Assembly (NCBI GenBank): GCA_036785705.1
Contig: JAWUZG010000029.1
Location: 11,423,501-11,487,500 of the forward strand
Direction: 5' to 3'
Source of the DNA: Acanthornis magna
Lineage: Eukaryota; Chordata; Aves; Passeriformes; Acanthizidae
DNA length: 64,000 bases
In this document: positions 50,201 to 63,264 of the stretch, in pieces
How positions within the stretch are numbered: the stretch's first letter is position 1
Layout: each line of letters starts with the position of its first letter
The notes under the pieces: generated by a model
Database searches by the model: none
Told to the model about the DNA's origin: nothing
What the model saw: the letters and a program-made list of their open reading frames with translations, nothing else
Made by a program: the position numbers and the translations under genes

Positions 50201-50689
50201 CACAAAGTGTAGTTCTGCTGTCCAATAGCTGATCTCAGCAGAAGCAAGACAACCTGAACTGAAAGAAAAAGTTGTATGGGGCAAAGACTTAATAGGCCTC
50301 CAGGATGAGATACTTCAGAAAATAAATCTAAGCATGAGTTTGTAGGGTTGCTTTTCTGTTCTTACTATTATAAGAACTAACATTATTCAAACACAGCATT
50401 TACTAATTCAGCATGTTTACAGAATGGCTGAGGCCTCCAGACATTTCTGAACTACAACCAATCAATGATGTTTGGATTTGGGCATTCGGTCCTGACAGAG
50501 GCAGAGAAGAGGGCAAACAAGTCAGTAAGTCGAAAACCTCATTTTTGCATTTCAATATTTTTCCTCTATTCATCTGCATCAGTCTTAACAATAAGGAGAG
50601 CTGCTTTTCAGTGTTCTGTCTCTTTTTACTGATGGGTCCCAAAGATCCCCCCAATGAAATCCCTACTGCCTGAAATTTTACAAGATCCC
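47300..50689. other. Unique non-coding DNA
   Basis: No supported gene. A CCTCCCTCCC pyrimidine stretch near 48490 is followed by AT-rich sequence with ACTCAGAGAGCGAATTAATT, which has a weakly CNE-like texture (48495-48600). Confidence 0.6.
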
Positions 50690-51100
50690 CACAGCTCTTC
50701 AATTACCTTCGTTGGCCTGTCAAGACTCCAGCATCTCAAATTCAGTTAGCTGGTGTTTGGACCTCCGCCAAGGGCCAGCCTTTGCTCCTAATGACAGCCA
50801 GCTGAGGGGACACTGAGAGGGGCTGAATTCAATTTGCAGGCCCTCTAATCTGATTAGGGGAGCAGGGTTTTTATTTTCTCCAAAGTTTGCAGTAGCCAGG
50901 ATGAATGATGGCCAAAGGATGAGCTGTCAACATCAACAAAGGCTTGGAGACAAAAGAAAAAAAATGAGGGGGTATAAAAAAAAAATTTTTAGAAGAAAAA
51001 TGAGTCTGCTCTGATTGACAGCACCGCGACCTGTTGAGTGAATTGTTCAGGTGACAATGTTGTGTTTGCAGAGTGTCACTCTGTGTGGGCTGTTAAAGCA
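50690..51100. promoter_or_regulatory. Candidate PBX-MEIS/PREP-bound enhancer
   Basis: TGATTGACAG at 51012-51021 is the established PBX-PREP/MEIS composite decamer. Two further TGACAG cores occur at 50792-50797 and, inverted, at 50924-50929. An E-box CAGCTG lies at 50799-50804. CTAATC-T-GATTAG at 50845-50857 is a near-perfect inverted pair of OTX/PITX-like half-sites. CAACAAAGG (SOX-like) follows at about 50934. Repeat-free and without a supported ORF. Confidence 0.4.
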
Positions 51101-54100
51101 GGAATGGGTCCAACTACTAGGCAGATGTCAAATTCCAAGGAGAGTTTTTCTTTTTTTTTTTTAAATAGATCCAGTGTCCAGCCCCTAATAAATATTGCAC
51201 TGTTGTCCCATCTGGGTCTAAAACATGTAATATTTTCTCTGTTTTCTACTTTACGATAGTCTATTATGACTACTCAGCTGCAACAAAAACTTTTTCTGTA
51301 GCCTCACACACACACTACATTTTTCATTCTTCCACATCTGAGCCTGTTGTCTTCTTAAGTGGACTTGAGAATCCCTCTGCTAAAGGCAGGTATCACTTCA
51401 CATTCTCCTCAAGCATGCATGTTTTATTTGATTCACTTCCTAATACAGTTATGACAGTCCAAAAACACTTTCTCACTATGGCTTTCCTAATGTTTGAACA
51501 CCTTGCCCCCTCAGTTGATCTTTATTTTTCGTATCACCAGAACATCAACCAGGAGGCAGACAGTGGAGCTATGGCAATTCTACAGACTCTGCTGTTCCTC
51601 TCACAACACCTACTGACTCTGCACACATTTATTTCTACTCACTTAAGTCAGATCCTGAGGACAGACAATTATTTAAAGAAAAAGCATTCTCTGATGAACA
51701 AGTACTGAGCAGGCTTAGACACAAATCCAGTACAAAAGGCCCATAACACAACAGAAGAGATATTCATACACTCAAGATTTCCATTTAGAATTTTTTTGTG
51801 GTCTAGAATCCATCCCATAAACCATGAGCAAAGCAAGAACATTAGGAGGAAGAGATGCTAGGTGAGAACCCTGATTCCAGATCTTACCCTGCAGTATCAC
51901 AGCATCCTTGACTTGGATAGTGGAGTGACACCAAGAGGTTTCAGAGACTTACAAAGACCATGACCACTTTAGTTATCCATGGGAATCCTTGAGAAGGATA
52001 TATTTTTCAGAGACAGGGCTTCTGAAACTTCCAGGTGGAAAGATGAGATTCTGTCAGCCCCTCATAATACCTCCAAGGCAACATAATGGTTAGCAAAGAA
52101 CCCAGCTCAAGTGACACATAACACCATCTTTTCTCATCACCCTGTAATATCCACCACAAAAATTCACTCTCATCCTACGAGCACATCAACTGGCAGAGTA
52201 GCATGAAGAGACAGTTTTGGGTATCAGACTTGAGAAGAGAGTCTGAAGTACCAGCAGGGTAGGAATTAAGTCACCAGCACCACAGCTTCACCTGAGAGCA
52301 GAAAGACAGACATGGTCTCAGAGATGACCACGTAGGAGCTGGTCACATCCCAAGAGCTGTGCACCAGTCACAGGAGAAAGAGAACTCGACAGCGCTCAGG
52401 CAAGCAGCACCACAGTCTTGTAAGGGGCACAAAGCAGTTGCATCATTGCCTTAGTGTCTGAAGGTCTGAAACTGGGGACTGGTTTTAAGAAATTTTAAAG
52501 GTGCTTCAGAAAGAGAAACAAGCAGAAGAACCAAGGAATGTATACAATAAACAAGGGGCATTGTCAAAACCTCCAAGAAGCAGAGAGAATTACAACAAAA
52601 ATCTTAATAATTCTTCTCCTATTCTCCCGTAAGTAATATCAGGAGTTGTACACGGGCTGTCTTTCTGGCAGGAATCTCACTTTGCTAGCAATCTTGACTC
52701 ACTTGCCATCCTGAAATATTTCAGGAATGAATCCTGAAATATTTCAGTTCACTTGCCTCAGGTAAGACTTCCCTTAACTTCATCATTTGTTGATGGAGAG
52801 CTGGTGAAGGGGTATCTCTCAGCCGTGTGCAGAGCTCTGAGGTCTCCTGTGCTTGAGAATGGAGGCTTAGCATTTGGGAAGTAGCTTGTCATCTCAAGAA
52901 TGTGCTTTCTACCTCTGCCCATATTCGAAGCCTCTGCAAAAATAAATTAATGCTCACAAATGTTCAGCTGGAACATATTAGCTTGTCTGCAAAGATCCTT
53001 GATGGTCCCTTGCTCTAACCTCCCTCAGTTCTTGCATTCAACGTGATTAGGCTGTCTCCACAGAACATCCCAGGGCTAAAGGGCCAAGTGAAATGCTTGC
53101 TGCAATTATTCTTTTCTCCTGTCTCTCTGGGGTCTCCGTGGAGCCAGACAGGAGAGCTGACAGCAGCTGCTTGTGTTGTGCCCTCTGCTTCCCTTGACAA
53201 TGCTCTGGCAGAGAAGAATGAGAGCAGCCTGACAAAGCTGCAAAAGGGTGAATAAGCAGAGAAGAGGAAGGAGATGGAAAAATGAAGCTCAGACGAAGAA
53301 GGAAAGCACATAAGAAAGGAGATACAGAAGCAGATGTGGACACATACGCAGGAAGAAAGGCAGCTAGGAAGAGCAATTTTGGAATAGGAAGTGAAAAGAG
53401 AAGACACTCGGACCTTCTGGAGCCTGGAGTCAGCACAGAGGATGCCCTTTGCAGTCTAATAGCAATAACAGAGCTCTGACATGTTTTAAGTTACATCTTG
53501 AGCTTAGCTGCTGCAAGAACCATGACCCATTTTACTATTCTCATTATGTTGCAAAGGTTACGTGGGTAGGAAATTACAACCCAAATGTAATGGTAGTGGA
53601 AAGGCTGTAAAACCAAATACCCCAATGCCAGAAGCTGGCAGAATTAGCCACTGATGTCTTTTAATCTAAGCTTGTACAATGAAACTGTCACCTGAGCTTG
53701 TTGTTTTCTTTACATTTTTATTGAGAATAAACTGACCAGTATGGATGCCTTGCCTTTTTATTGGCATACATCCATTCAAAAGCATTAAATTCCAGAACAT
53801 ATCGTCCTATCAGTAACACTACAAGTTAGATGCCAAGTGTGCATTCCATATTCTAGATCTATCTTTATAGTCTAATAAGACTCCAAAAAGCCAAGCCAGA
53901 CAATGAATAGAGATGGAAAAGGCAAAAGCACTGAACATCCTTAAAAGCCTATGGATGACAAAACTTCAAATGACGGTGCATATGTTTACATCTTATTTGA
54001 GGTCATTAATGCAGTTACACCATGGGAGCATTTGGCCCATTTTTCATAATATCCAGAAGATGAAGAAGAGTAACACACTTAATTGAAATCCTTGTCAAAA

Positions 54101-56208
54101 TGAAAAATTAATTATCCCCCAAAGATTCTCTGTCAAACTGTCTCTTTCTATTTGTTGCACAAGGGTAATATCAGCAAAACAGCTCTGCTAGCCCATGCTA
54201 TCAAGAAATATATTATATTATATACAAGTAACAAAGGCAAGAGCCAAGTCAGGAATTCTGCTATGAAGAACACTTTCCTCAGGAGCTGCCTACTCCAAAA
54301 AAATGTCTGTTTTTAGCAGGGTATTGGATAAGCATCAGGCATTTCAGTTTGAGCATGGCTGTCTCAGCTTGAGAGAAGACTTTCTGAGAAGCAGAAAGGA
54401 TCATCACAAAACTGCAGGATGGTCCAACAGGCTGGACACTCTGCCAGACAGGGTAAGTCAGGGCTCTGCTTTCAGTAAAAGCAACAAAAATCTGTGCTGA
54501 AAGAAAGGATCAGGAGGTCATTGCCTGTTTTGGATTCCTGCTGCCTCTGCAAACAGTCCAGAGACCTTCCAGGGCAACAGAAACCAAGGACAGGGACTTC
54601 CACATCTGAAAAACTACTGAGGGATGGTGCCGTCATTTCATGTCCATTCCTCTTCTTAACCAGGAAAGCAGCAGCAGCTCAGGCATGACTCACACACCTG
54701 CAACTCTGTGACCCCTTTCTCAAAAGGATGGACAAGGAAAACTAAACAGAGCACTTCGATAGAAGTCACAGATAACAGGACAGTGGCCATCTGCACAGAG
54801 CCAATCAGAAACATTCATTCAGTTAAGTCTTCCTTGAGCAAAGGCCTACAGTTTCCATTTGCCCAGATATTTGCTTTCTCCCCTGCCAAGCACTAACCCT
54901 GAGACAGAAAGAGCAAAGTCCCAAGTGCCTGTTAAAGGCCCCAGTCTTCCAAACCTAGAGCAGGGAAAGACCCCTGGCTTTTTTCACTTGCGCCACATTA
55001 TCACAGAAAGGTGGATTAGAAGTTATCTCAGCTCTGCTTTCTTTCAGAGCTCCTTGGCAACACAGCCACCAAGATATAAATATGCACACAAAAATTTGCA
55101 GCAGGCATATGTGCACGCACACACACAAGCCAATAGGCAAAAGCATTTCAAGGCGTGGGGCAGATATGGCCAGGAAAGCAAAGGACTTCATGAAATTCTG
55201 GAAAGAGGGGAATATATTATCCTATTCTTGAAATTTACATTTGTTTAGTTTTTTTAAATGTTAAAAAAACAAAAACAAAATGCCACCTCAGAAAATAAAT
55301 AACTTCACAGTTGTCCTACCTACCACTGGCAAGCCTCACACAGATTGCAAGGGCCAGCAAAAATTTCAGGCCTCCAATTTACAAAACACAACTTAAACTA
55401 TGAAGACTTAATTTGACTGAAGTAAAGCTGACAAAGGCACAACCTAATCTGAGTATTCAATAGCACACTAATTAAAGCACTGTAGGCAAGAGAGCTTCCC
55501 ATTACTGAGAAGGCAAGTAGCATTTCATGGACCATTTATTACTTTTCTACACCTTAGGTGGCCATTAGCACTTGTACCAGGGACAGTAACACATTGGTGT
55601 TACCATTTCTGTTCAGCTATGGTAGCAGCACAGGAGGAGTACACACACCAGATGTGTATACAATATACCACAGTGTCCTGTGCAAACAAGAGCCCAGCAA
55701 ACACTGTTGTCACTCACAGTGCTCATATCCCAAAGGAGCAAATGAACCCACCACACCAATGCCCTGTGCACAGCAAGTGACAGATACCTCGGTAGCTAGC
55801 TCCACAGAGTACCAAAATCTGATCTCAGCAACAGCCAAGACAAAGGCTGCTCACCACAAACTTCTTATAGCCTTGTTTTTTTCAGGCACTTGTGCAGGGT
55901 GGGCCTTACCCATCTCTTTTGATGGGAAATTTCCTACAGGTGATGGGTGTTGATACAGATACCTGGAGCAGACATTCCTTCTCCTGGGTCAGAAGGGACA
56001 TGGGTTTGGCATGGCATTTTGGTATATTCTAGCTCACAGTTGTCCTCAGACACAGAGGAATCTCTATTTGCTTCATAATAAGCAGCACCAGGTTGGGAAA
56101 AGTACCTATCATGACAAAGAGAGCAATGATGGGAAGGTCTTTGGGCTTGTGCAAGCTCTTCCCTTGCAGTTGAGAGCAAGAAATTGTTTATCACCTGCTT
56201 CTATATCA
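51101..56208. other. Unique non-coding DNA, about 5 kb
   Basis: Contains the nested palindromes at 52711 and a purine-rich stretch at about 53255-53420. The 130-codon frames on the minus strand at 53015-53436 are the complement of that purine-rich stretch, so their S/L/F-rich translation is compositional. No gene is recognised. Confidence 0.6.
52699..52757. repeat. Nested repeat: two copies of a 14-bp palindrome
   Basis: The perfect palindrome CTGAAATATTTCAG occurs at 52711-52724 and 52734-52747. Both copies are preceded by ATC. The pair is framed by TCACTTGCC at 52699-52707 and 52749-52757. The arrangement is compact and non-random in appearance. Function is unknown. Confidence 0.85.
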
Positions 56209-56446
56209 CCTTCCTTCCTTCCTTCCTTCCTTCCTTCCTTCCTTCCTTCCTTCCTTCCTTCCTTCCCTCCTTCCCTCCTTCCCTCCTTCCCTCCTTCCTT
56301 CCTTCCTTCCTTCCTTCCTTCCTTCCTTCCTTCCTTCCTTCCTTCCTTCCTTCCTTCCTTCCTTCCTTCCTTCCTTCCTTCCTTCCTTCCTTCCTTCCTT
56401 CCTTCCTTCCTTCCTTCCTTCCCTCCTTCCTTCCTTCCTTCCTTCC
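56209..56446. repeat. (CCTT)n microsatellite, 238 bp
   Basis: A pure pyrimidine tract of CCTT units on the plus strand. It is interrupted by CCCTCCTT variants clustered at about 56264-56296, with one more near 56421. The overlapping open frames here encode only PSFL repeats and are artefacts of the repeat. The tract is a polypurine/polypyrimidine mirror repeat, a sequence type known to be able to form triplex (H-) DNA. Confidence 0.98.
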
Positions 56447-59400
56447 AGAGATATTTATTCTGAGGTGGCTGTGTTAACTGTTCTTAAGCCCAGAGCACAG
56501 CTAATTGTGATCCAAGCTCTGGAAACCTTTGTGTGACTCGGCTTTATCATTGTGAGCAGTATTTCTGAAGTCCACATGGCTCTTGTAGTCTTCAAGGAAA
56601 GATCAAATACAAGAGTTTGCAGTGGGACGTGGGAGTACTGGAAGTGAAAGACATTCCTCAGGAAACCTAGGTTCCAGGAGGGCAGAGATAGGGAAAATGT
56701 CCCTGATTCTGGTCTATTGACAGTTTTTAGAGAAGAAAGTTTCAAATAGAACCAAATTTATTGTGAAGCAGAGGGACTCTTGGCCCATCTCTTGAAAAAA
56801 TGTACAAATCCCTGAATTTCTCTGCTTTATGATTTCTTTCTCTCTACAGCTTTAGAAACCTTCATCACTTCCATTCATTCCAAATTTTGAACAGAGTATT
56901 TGAATTCAGGTATTAATACTGATTTTTAATTTGATGAGAAAGAGGACAACTTTTTCTGAAAAAAATAATTCATTTTAACATTGACAAATTCCTTTCCCTG
57001 CCCATGCAGCCATGCCAGAGGTACATGTATCTCCTCCTGGATGGTTTTTAGACAGCGTTTAAGACCATCATCCATCTCTTTTGAGATATCCCCTGAACTG
57101 CCCTTCCCAAATGCTATTACTTCCCTCTAACATGTCTCTTTCCGGTCCTCCTGGCCCTCAGGGTCTCAGTCAACATCTGGCTGGGTGAGCAGCCCTGCAG
57201 TTCCTTTTGGTTTGTTTTCTGGGAGCTGATATCCCACAGAGTTGATCCTTCATCATGAAAGAAGATCAGTCTCTTCCCCTAACATGATTCTTCATTAGTG
57301 AACTGCTGTATCATGGTACTTCTATGTTTAATCTCCTCAATTAGTTCAAATAATGAATTTACTGCCAGGAAAGTTTACAAAAGAATTCATTTTAAATAAA
57401 TACACACTAAGTAAGTAGTGACTAAGTGCACTCCAAACCTGTATATGCTCACCCCAGCAGGCTACAGCCAAAGAGCAGTGCAGGGGTGTCACTGCAGTGG
57501 CACTGCAGTGTCGCTGCCCCTATTTCTGTGCTACACAAGGAAAAGGAGGACTTCAAGCTTTGGGAAATCCCTAATTGTTATTTGGGGGTCCTCTGCTGCA
57601 GTCCCAGATATCATTTTTGGTATTAATATCCAGGCATTAGTAAAGAGCAGTTAATAGTTAATTTCTAGGAAAGCTGCAGGTTAGATATTTAAATCTCATC
57701 TTCCTTTAAACTTTCACAAAAAATAGAATACATTTACATGATCATCTACAAAGGCAGAATGATTTGTATAAACTAGGTACTACTGTATTTTCGTAAAATG
57801 GCAGTTACCGACAAAGTGGTCCATTTTTTGTCTGTGTTTTGTACACAAACTTTGGAGTTAATCCATTTTCAATAGCATGTTTTCCTTACAAATCTGGCAT
57901 TAAGCAACAATGAATTCTTTCAGGAAATATTCTTTGTTCAGTTAAACAGTTCATCTTTCAAAAGCTCTGAAATTACTTGGTATTTTGAAAGATGTTCATT
58001 CCATGGTATTAAAGACACTCTTGCCTTTCTGCCGTTCTTTGATTATTTTTTTTAATCTAGAAAACAGATAATTACATGAAGTTTTCACAGAACGTTTCAA
58101 CAAAGAAACTAACATTTCCAGTTTTAATGTGTTCTTTCAACAGTTAAAATGTTTTCTCATCAAGGAATCAGAATTAATACCCTGAGACTTCTTTCAATTA
58201 AAAAAAAAGAACAACAAATAAAATGAAATAGGAAAAAAATGGTTTTCATACTTTACTCTTGTCTCCTAGACTAATGCTGGAAAACTACAAGAAGATAAGG
58301 GAAAAAAGAACGTACCATAATCTAAATTGTCTTCATGCTCCTATGGGGCCAAAGTGAAAACCACTGAATGTTCTATATGGGAATTTTTCTAGTGAAAACT
58401 CCTGTAAGCTCTACTATGTCTAGTTTAGGGTAGGGTCTCTGTATCTCATTTCGAATATTGAAAGTCTCCAGAAGTGACCCAGTGGGTAGTTTTCTCTGTG
58501 TGGCAAGACCTCCCCAATTACTGAAGAAAGATCAAATGTCTTCACATTTTGTAGATGTGGACTCACTTATAGGTTTGGCCTGGGTTTTTTTCAAACAGGA
58601 GTCACTTCTTTTCTAAGGAATATTTAGAAATATATTTTAATTATCATGGTGCAACATAGGACATGGAGACCTTGACCATACAAAATACTCCATGGGAGAG
58701 GATGTAGAGTCCCTCAATATCTTAGTGAAGCATCTGTGTCCTTCAGAATGGCCTGCCCAAGTGTCCACACACAAGAGCAAGAATCACGACACAGCTCTTA
58801 TATCCTGTGTTTAAAGTCTCGAAAGATGAGCATGGATTCAGAAGTAACCCATACCTTATTTCAGCAATACCATGGATTTTAAGGGTAGCCGTTAGCCTGT
58901 GGATTTACTTGATTTTTATTGAAATTCAAATGCTGGAAACATTAGGAATCCTACTTGCTGTCTCCTAAGCACTCCTTCCAGGCTCAGAGGAAAGGTCAAG
59001 GTTATTATTCCTTATAATCCATCATGAAAAATTTTCAGATATTGGCAGCAATGCTTTGGTCATTTTTTGTGACACCTTAAGCCCAACAAGTGCATATTGT
59101 TTTCCAGGTAAGGACAGCAAATAAACCCCTTAGTGTGAGTTCCTGACACTGGATCAGGAAAGGTGCTTCCTCCTAAACAGAAACATACACATTTATGTAC
59201 ATAAATAAGAGAGAGGGGGCGAGACAATTTCTCAGCTGCTCTCAGAAGAAAGCTCTTTCGTGATGAAATTTTTACTTAAGAAAAGCTCCTAAATCAATTG
59301 CTCCCAGGCAAGAAGGGGAGGAGGGAGAACGAGGAGGGCTGCATTTCCCCTCATCAGCAGTTTTCCATTGCCCTCCCCTCCTTCCTTCCCTCTCCATCAG

Positions 59401-60664
59401 CAGGTTGCAGACAGTGTCTGGGGTCTGGAAAAAAAACTGACCCCATGGCAGGGCACCTCGGGGTGCTTGAATGAGCAGTGAAGGCCTGGCTGGCAATGCC
59501 AAAACACGGAGTCCTGGTCCCTTTCTACCAAATTGCCTTCCAGCAGAGTGAGAGCAGGGCTCCTGTATCAGTCTAGCATACCAGAGACTTAGAGGGGCTT
59601 ACCAGGCTGCTCTGTTTAGGGGATAAAAGTTGCGAGCTTGGCAGGAATAAACATGTCATTTGGGGAGCCTGCTCCACGGGGCCTGATTTCCCTCTCGTGT
59701 CAGCTCCCTGCTGGCGTAGCTCCCCAGATGCTGCAGCATTAATCCTGATTTATGCTGAATTTCAGTGGGCGCAGGACCAGCCCCTGTGTAGCCCCCAGGC
59801 ATGCTGCTCCCCCTTGTCTGGGCACCCACTGGCACTGAGGAGGAGGGAAAACATGTCCTCCTTGTGCTGGCAGAAACAAAATGTGTAACTTCAGCAATTT
59901 TCTAGCTTCTTGCGTGGGGGCACGTTGCTTTGCACATGTTTGTGAAGCACTGTTTAACACTGCTGGGACTCAATGCATATGGCAGGGAGCCGGACAATCC
60001 CAGTGCTCACTGAGATCGGGAACCATGGGAATGAGCTCTGCTCCTCCGCTTCTTCCCCTGAGATGAGGTTAGAAAAATCAGCTGTGATTTCAAAGCTAGG
60101 AATACCTACAGGGCCCACTCTTCAGAGTTTTTTCTCAGTGGGGAGGCTCATGGTGACTGCACCATCCCTGAGACATACACATCATCTTGTGAGCGAGTGG
60201 AGGACTGCTTACAGGCCTTTCTGTGGGAGTACTGGGAGAACTAGGTCACTTATTTGTGGTGGTTCTGAGATATCAGAATGTCAAGCTGCCCCTTAGCAAT
60301 AAGTTTGTTTTCAAATCACTAGCTTTCCATTTTAAAAGGGAAGGCTGGCACCACTGTTTCCATGTTGTTTCTCGCACATCTCTTGGCTTTTTGGTCTTTC
60401 TCAAAAGATAAAAGGGGGGGGGGGGGGAATCTCCAAGACTTTACAAAGGGTCTTAGTGGGCTTTCCAAAGATACCTGCTCAACAGAGCTACATGCACCAG
60501 GCTGGGATAGCTGAGCATACACAAACACGTCATCCCACCATCTCCATCGCCCAATGCACAGATCAGCATCTCCCCCAGACCTCAGTGGGAAGTCCATCAA
60601 GGGCAAAGCCTCCTGGAGTTTGTTTTGGAGGTGAGTTATCACTCTTCCCCATCCCCACCCCTTC
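56447..60664. other. Unique non-coding DNA
   Basis: AT-rich at first, then GC-richer from about 59.2 kb. No supported gene. The 59640-59790 interval (AATAAACATGTCATTTG, GCATTAATCCTGATTTATGC) has homeodomain-like words and a weak CNE texture. The 150-codon minus-strand frame at 60319-60771 crosses the G14 run and is not credible. Confidence 0.6.
60414..60427. repeat. G14 homopolymer
   Basis: Fourteen consecutive G residues follow AAAAGATAAAA. This is the second long G run in the window and is likely to be length-polymorphic or mis-sequenced. Confidence 0.95.
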
Positions 60665-60930
60665 CCTCTGCTCGGTCGTGGCAGCAGGATTCGGCTTGAG
60701 CCCGCGCTACCCAAGAAACTGCAGGGTCCCTCGCAGATGTTTGGTAACACATCAGCAGCACAGCCCAACACAATGTAACGAAATTCTCCCCCAATCTCCC
60801 CCAGACATTACCTAATTGATAAAGTGGCCGCCCCGCGCCACAGCAGCTCCTTCCCCAGCTCGTGCGACACAGCCAGGCTCTGTTCCTTTTGCCATGACCT
60901 CATGCCGGCACTCGCCGCCCATGCATCATG
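60665..60930. promoter_or_regulatory. CpG-enriched patch, possible regulatory element or promoter
   Basis: About sixteen CpG dinucleotides are visible in roughly 270 bp, including CCCGCGC and GGCCGCCCCGCGCC. Most of the window is CpG-poor by comparison. The patch is too short and only moderately GC-rich for a classic CpG island. It ends in unique AT-rich sequence. No start-site signal such as a convincing TATA box is seen. Confidence 0.35.
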
Positions 60931-63264
60931 CTGCCTGCAAGCTTCCTCTTCCACACCAGATAAACACGGCTGAGACAAACTCCCTCAGCAATATAAGGAA
61001 AAAAATAATTAAAATAACTCCTAACCTTTCTGAAGCTCCTGCCCTGGGCCCTCGTTCCTGGTGAGAGCTGCTGGCCAGGGGTTCCACATGGAGCCTATCT
61101 CAGTGGCCTCTAGCTTATTGCTGTTTGCTGGAAAAATCCAGAGAGGGAAAAGACTAAGAAATGCAAAGGTTTCTGCTATAACTTCCAGACAAGAATACCA
61201 AAGATACTCTCACTTACACAAGGTGCATGCATAGGTGGAGTTTCCATGGGGTCAAGTAGGAGACTGAAAGAGAAAATCAGGCTCAAACTGGCAGAAATCT
61301 GGCTTAACTTGGTTGGAAGAGCTGTAGCTAAGTTTGCACTGAGTTTTATTTACTGTTTAGTGCACCTAATGCAGAACTGGAAAACAAAATTGTGCAGAGG
61401 GGAAAATCCATGCAAGCAGGTTTAGCAGCAAACTTGTTATGTATTTGTTAGTAGCTTCTAATTTGAGATTGCTTCCCAACATTGCCCTCTCAATATATAG
61501 TCTACAATGTCTTTTTGTAGTGTGATCTCCCCTGAGACCTGAAAGCTGAGTTCAGTTATCCTTCACTTCCTAGTCTATAGATCTGTCATGGAAAAGACAG
61601 CTGTTAATTCCCTATCTTAGCAAAGTTTCCACACTAATGTAATTACTGAAATTTGCAATCATACCTTGACCAGAATTATCTATAAAATCTGTGAAATTTA
61701 GCAAATAAGATCAGGAAAAAATGGATCCAAATATCTGACAAGCTTTCTGAGTTATATATTTTACAAAAAGATTTTAGAGTTTTAAAAAATTTGTTTCAAT
61801 TCAAAATACAATTAATTTTGTTCCAAAATCACTTTTTCAATTATAAAAGAATGCCCCCCAAACCCAAAGAACTTGTGTTTGTGCACATATGCACATGAAC
61901 ACACACACAAGTAAGCATGCAGCGACAGACACAGAGAAAATTAGAACCCACAAAGAACATTATTTCCACTTAATTTAAGTCAAAGCTAATCCTGAAAAAC
62001 TTTTCATTCTAGTTTCTCAGTTCAGATATCAAGCAAAAAATATGGAGATCAGCTACTAATTCCTGGTGCTTATATACAATATCCTTTATTCATACCATGG
62101 TGAAAACCCCACAATGAGCATCCAGGCTCTGAAGTCTAAATTAGTATTTATGAAAGACAGGAAATTGCACATTTTTGAGCCTAAAAGCAAAAAAAAAAAA
62201 AAAAAAAAGAGGACTAACAGGACTAACAGAGGTTTTCTGCTGTTAATGCCAAACATGTAATTTATGTCCATACATTAACTACAGGCATTGTCATACATTT
62301 AATACAGGACACTGTGGGGTTTTGTGAGATGTTTAAAGAAGCGTTGTTCAGTTGCCATAACATTCCTCATCCCACCATTTCTCTGGCTGCAGGGAACAAA
62401 GAGCCGTGAAGTCCCCTAATAAGAAAGCACCATCAGGAAGAGCACCACACCTACCTGCATCCTAAATCCCTTGGCATTGTTGTCTCGCACTGCAAGAACT
62501 CAGGACAGACCAGATAGGTACAAACAAGATTTTATTTTCCTCCTCTCTCTCTCACTTATGGAAAACATGTCCATAACTCCACCAAGAACAAACAACCCCA
62601 CAGCTAATCTTCCCACTCCTTGGGATGGTTTGTTGAAATTAGTGAAAGGATGTAGACGTTGCACAGACTGCTCGATAAGAGTTATAAGCACAGTTTTGTT
62701 ATTACTAAAGAGAGGGAGCATAACTTTGCTGTCTCCAATGACTTTAAAACACAACATTCTCCCTCACATCTATCTCCCTACCTACTCTGTTTACATTAAA
62801 TATAAGCATAAGTAAGCACGGGGATGTGCATACAGAAGGAAAATAAATGGCTTCCAAGGGGAGGGTGTTTTGCTTATTGTATACATTTTTTGAGGATGTG
62901 GCAACATAAACCACAACTCAGAAATGAGGAACAACTCAGAAAGCACCACCAGAACTCAAAAACCCTCAAACAAAACAGCAGAACTTGTGGTTATGGTTAT
63001 TTGCCTTGAAAAACCAATATGGATACTAGTAAGGAAATACAGGTATCCGTTAACAACATGCATCTAGGATTAGATATAACAAATGGTATGGGTAATTCTA
63101 CCTCAATTCTTCTCAGGTATCTCTGATGCTAAAATAAGCCTACCAGCTTAACTCAAATATTAGCTAAAAGGTAACACCAGCAACAGAGTACCACAACTGC
63201 TGCTTTAGGACTGAGAAATCAAAGTCTGTTGGGGCAGGTGCCCCACTGTACCTCACTGCCAAGG
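60931..63264. other. Unique non-coding DNA
   Basis: AT-rich unique sequence with the A20 tract at 62189 and short CA-rich words near 61900. No gene, RNA gene or transposon is recognised. Confidence 0.65.
62189..62228. repeat. A20 tract followed by a 9-bp tandem duplication
   Basis: Twenty A residues are followed by GAG-type sequence and two tandem copies of GGACTAACA (62211-62219 and 62220-62228). This looks like simple slippage. No retrocopy body is recognisable upstream. Confidence 0.9.

Noticed and set aside
53015..53436. 130-codon minus-strand frames rich in S, L and F
   Set aside because: They are the complement of a purine-rich stretch, so the composition explains both the openness and the residues.
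56011..56477. Two long plus-strand open frames encoding PSFL repeats
   Set aside because: They are translations of the CCTT microsatellite. A 4-bp unit in 3-bp frames gives a 4-residue repeat without stops.
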